6,692 bases of DNA from assembly GCA_037147235.1 (NCBI GenBank), contig JBAWVO010000339.1, forward strand, positions 1-6,692. The letters run 5' to 3'. The position numbers and the translations under genes were made by a program. Shown one piece after another: positions 5,944-6,692 of the stretch. Origin of the DNA: JANXQG01 sp037147235. Its GTDB lineage: Bacteria > Planctomycetota > Planctomycetia > Pirellulales > Thermoguttaceae. Position 1 is the stretch's first letter. Every line of letters starts with the position of its first letter. The notes under the pieces were generated by a model. The model did no database searches. It was not told the DNA's origin and saw only the letters and a list, made by a program, of their open reading frames with translations.

Positions 5944-6347
5944 ATGCGCGGGATATTGTCGGATTACAATATTGAAGGCCATTTTCGCACGCTAATCGCG
6001 ATCTGGCAAACAGAACCCTGGCGCGACTATTGGGAAGCACTCGACGTCGTTGTGGAGAGTTTACGAGTATGGGACTGTTGCCCGACATTAGCGATGCCGA
6101 ACTGTGGCACGTATGCCAAGCTCAAGGGCTCGTCCTGTTCACCGCCAACCGAAATGATGAAGGCTGTGACTCACTTGAGTCAACGATCGACCGGTACAAC
6201 CAGGAAACAAGCCTGCCGGTCGTTACGCTCGCGAACCCTATTCGTTTTGGCCGGGACCGCGAATACGCCGCCAAGGTAGCCGACCGAGCACTCGTCTATC
6301 TGCTGGAAATGGAAAATCACTGCGGCACGGGGCGGATTTACGTGTGA
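5944..6347 (+). pseudogene. PIN-like (DUF5615-type) toxin-like gene, broken by a one-base frameshift
   Basis: Two overlapping frames together read as one protein of about 134 residues. The first (from ATG 5944) gives MRGILSDYNIEGH with an acidic D7, then WQTEPWRDYWEALDVVVE. The second, one base back, continues from about 6057 with FTSMGLLPDISDAELWHVCQ, then GLVLFTANRND, SLEST, LPVVTLANP and ends GTGRIYV at the TGA 6345-6347. The plan fits DUF5615/Mut7-C-type PIN-like nucleases: an N-terminal acidic residue, then 'sDaelw..c', then 'lvT.nrn'. From memory, intact relatives have the same spacing between the W-E-x-L and G-L-x-P-D parts, which points to loss of one base around 6052-6060. Frame one continues open to 6279 only by chance. 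I see no slippery heptamer, so programmed frameshifting is unlikely. Either the toxin is inactive or the sequence has an error. GGGG (5932-5935) serves as ribosome site. Confidence 0.7.
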
Positions 6348-6375
6348 GCAGCCTATAGCGCGAAAAGAATCCGGC

Positions 6376-6403
6376 TTGACATGTCCATGCTCGACCGCAT
6401 ATT
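6376..6403 (+). promoter_or_regulatory. Candidate promoter with a perfect -35 box
   Basis: A consensus TTGACA is at 6376-6381. The best -10 at allowed spacing is CATATT (6398-6403, 16 bases away, four of six matches). A better-looking TAAAAT at 6409-6414 is too far (27 bases) to pair with it. Transcription would begin around 6410-6421, just before the small reading frame at 6440. Confidence 0.45.
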
Positions 6404-6439
6404 CGCGGTAAAATACGCGCGTCCAGTGAACGCGTGCCG

Positions 6440-6670
6440 ATGAAAACTCGAGGCAATCCGTCCAAACCCAATTCAGATGACTGATATGAAGCTCACCAAC
6501 GATTGCTGCGTCATCTCGATAACACCAAGACCGCAACTGAGCGATATTACCGTGACAATGATGGATGGTTGAAGGTCAGCTCGCGGGGCCGAAAGTTCAG
6601 TGGCCAGTACAATGCCCATGCTTCCCAAATTTGGTGGCTGGCACGAATGGCACTGTCGCTTGTTGTGTAA
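6440..6670 (+). pseudogene. Small gene with an in-frame TGA at codon 15 (76 codons plus stop)
   Basis: From ATG 6440 the frame gives MKTRGNPSKPNSDD, meets TGA at 6482-6484, then continues open for 61 codons to TAA at 6668-6670. The second part is strongly protein-like: YEAHQRLLRHLDNTKTATE, then RYYRDNDGWLKVSSRGRKF and ASQIWWLARMALSLVV, a mix of charged helix, aromatic strand and hydrophobic C-terminus. Both parts lie in one frame, directly downstream of a promoter-like TTGACA, so I read them as one gene. The alternatives are a nonsense mutation, a sequencing error, read-through, or a shorter protein of 55 residues from TTG 6503 with only a weak GAAG upstream. I do not recognise the family. 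There is no clear Shine-Dalgarno before 6440. Confidence 0.45.
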
Positions 6671-6682
6671 GGAGTTACGGCG

Positions 6683-6692
6683 ATGTGTTGCC
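6683..6692 (+). CDS. Probable start of a further gene, cut by the window end
   Basis: AAGGAG (6669-6674), overlapping the TAA of the preceding reading frame, lies eight bases before an ATG at 6683. Only three codons (M-C-C) are visible. The good ribosome site and tight spacing suggest a downstream cistron coupled to the small gene before it, but the identity cannot be judged. Confidence 0.35.

Noticed and set aside
6052..6069. Programmed -1 frameshift in the PIN-like gene
   Set aside because: No X-XXY-YYZ slippery heptamer is present (the bases are GTG GAG AGT TTA CGA), and I see no obvious downstream structure, so a deletion or sequence error is simpler.
6180..6536. Minus-strand 118-codon frame near the right end
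   Set aside because: It runs antisense to the conserved C-terminal half of the PIN-like gene and across the promoter region, with no ribosome site or family features.
6486..6572. 28-codon frame from an ATG at 6486
   Set aside because: Another frame over the same bases (6485-6670) is longer and far more protein-like.

Overview
The window most resembles the chromosome of a planctomycete of the Pirellulales type. This assignment is an inference. It rests on moderately high G+C, a giant polytopic membrane protein of no familiar family, a hairpin after a stop codon of a kind I associate with that group, and small accessory modules scattered between housekeeping genes. All genes I can support lie on the + strand. 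I see no tRNA, rRNA, CRISPR array or transposase.

Layout. Bases 1-90 are the tail of a gene that begins outside the window, followed directly by a perfect 7-bp hairpin. After an upstream region with a candidate promoter comes a polytopic membrane protein of about 629 residues (277-2166). A sigma70-like promoter (2301-2329) then precedes a two-gene unit: a 141-residue uncharacterised protein (2362-2787) and a 263-residue protein with DUF1828/DUF1829-like features (2815-3606). After only 35 bases come the two halves of a glutamine-dependent NAD+ synthetase: a nitrilase-fold amidase (3642-4532) and the ATP-PPi-type synthetase NadE (4522-5361), overlapping by 11 bases. After about 270 bases containing a hairpin and a good promoter comes a toxin-antitoxin-like pair: a DUF433 antitoxin-like protein (5632-5940) and a PIN-like (DUF5615-type) partner broken by a one-base frameshift (5944-6347). 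The last 345 bases hold a promoter with a perfect TTGACA, a small reading frame interrupted by an in-frame TGA (6440-6670), and the probable start of another gene at 6683.

How the genes work together. The amidase and NadE should act as one enzyme: ammonia released from glutamine amidates the deamido-NAD+ adenylate to give NAD+. The DUF1828 pair and the DUF433 pair look like two independent accessory (defence or toxin-antitoxin-like) cassettes on either side of this housekeeping operon. The right-hand end, with one frameshift and one nonsense codon within about 600 bases, looks like accessory DNA in decay, unless these are sequencing errors or recoding. The best candidate for something undescribed is the 141-residue protein plus DUF1828/1829 cassette, with the TGA-interrupted small gene second.
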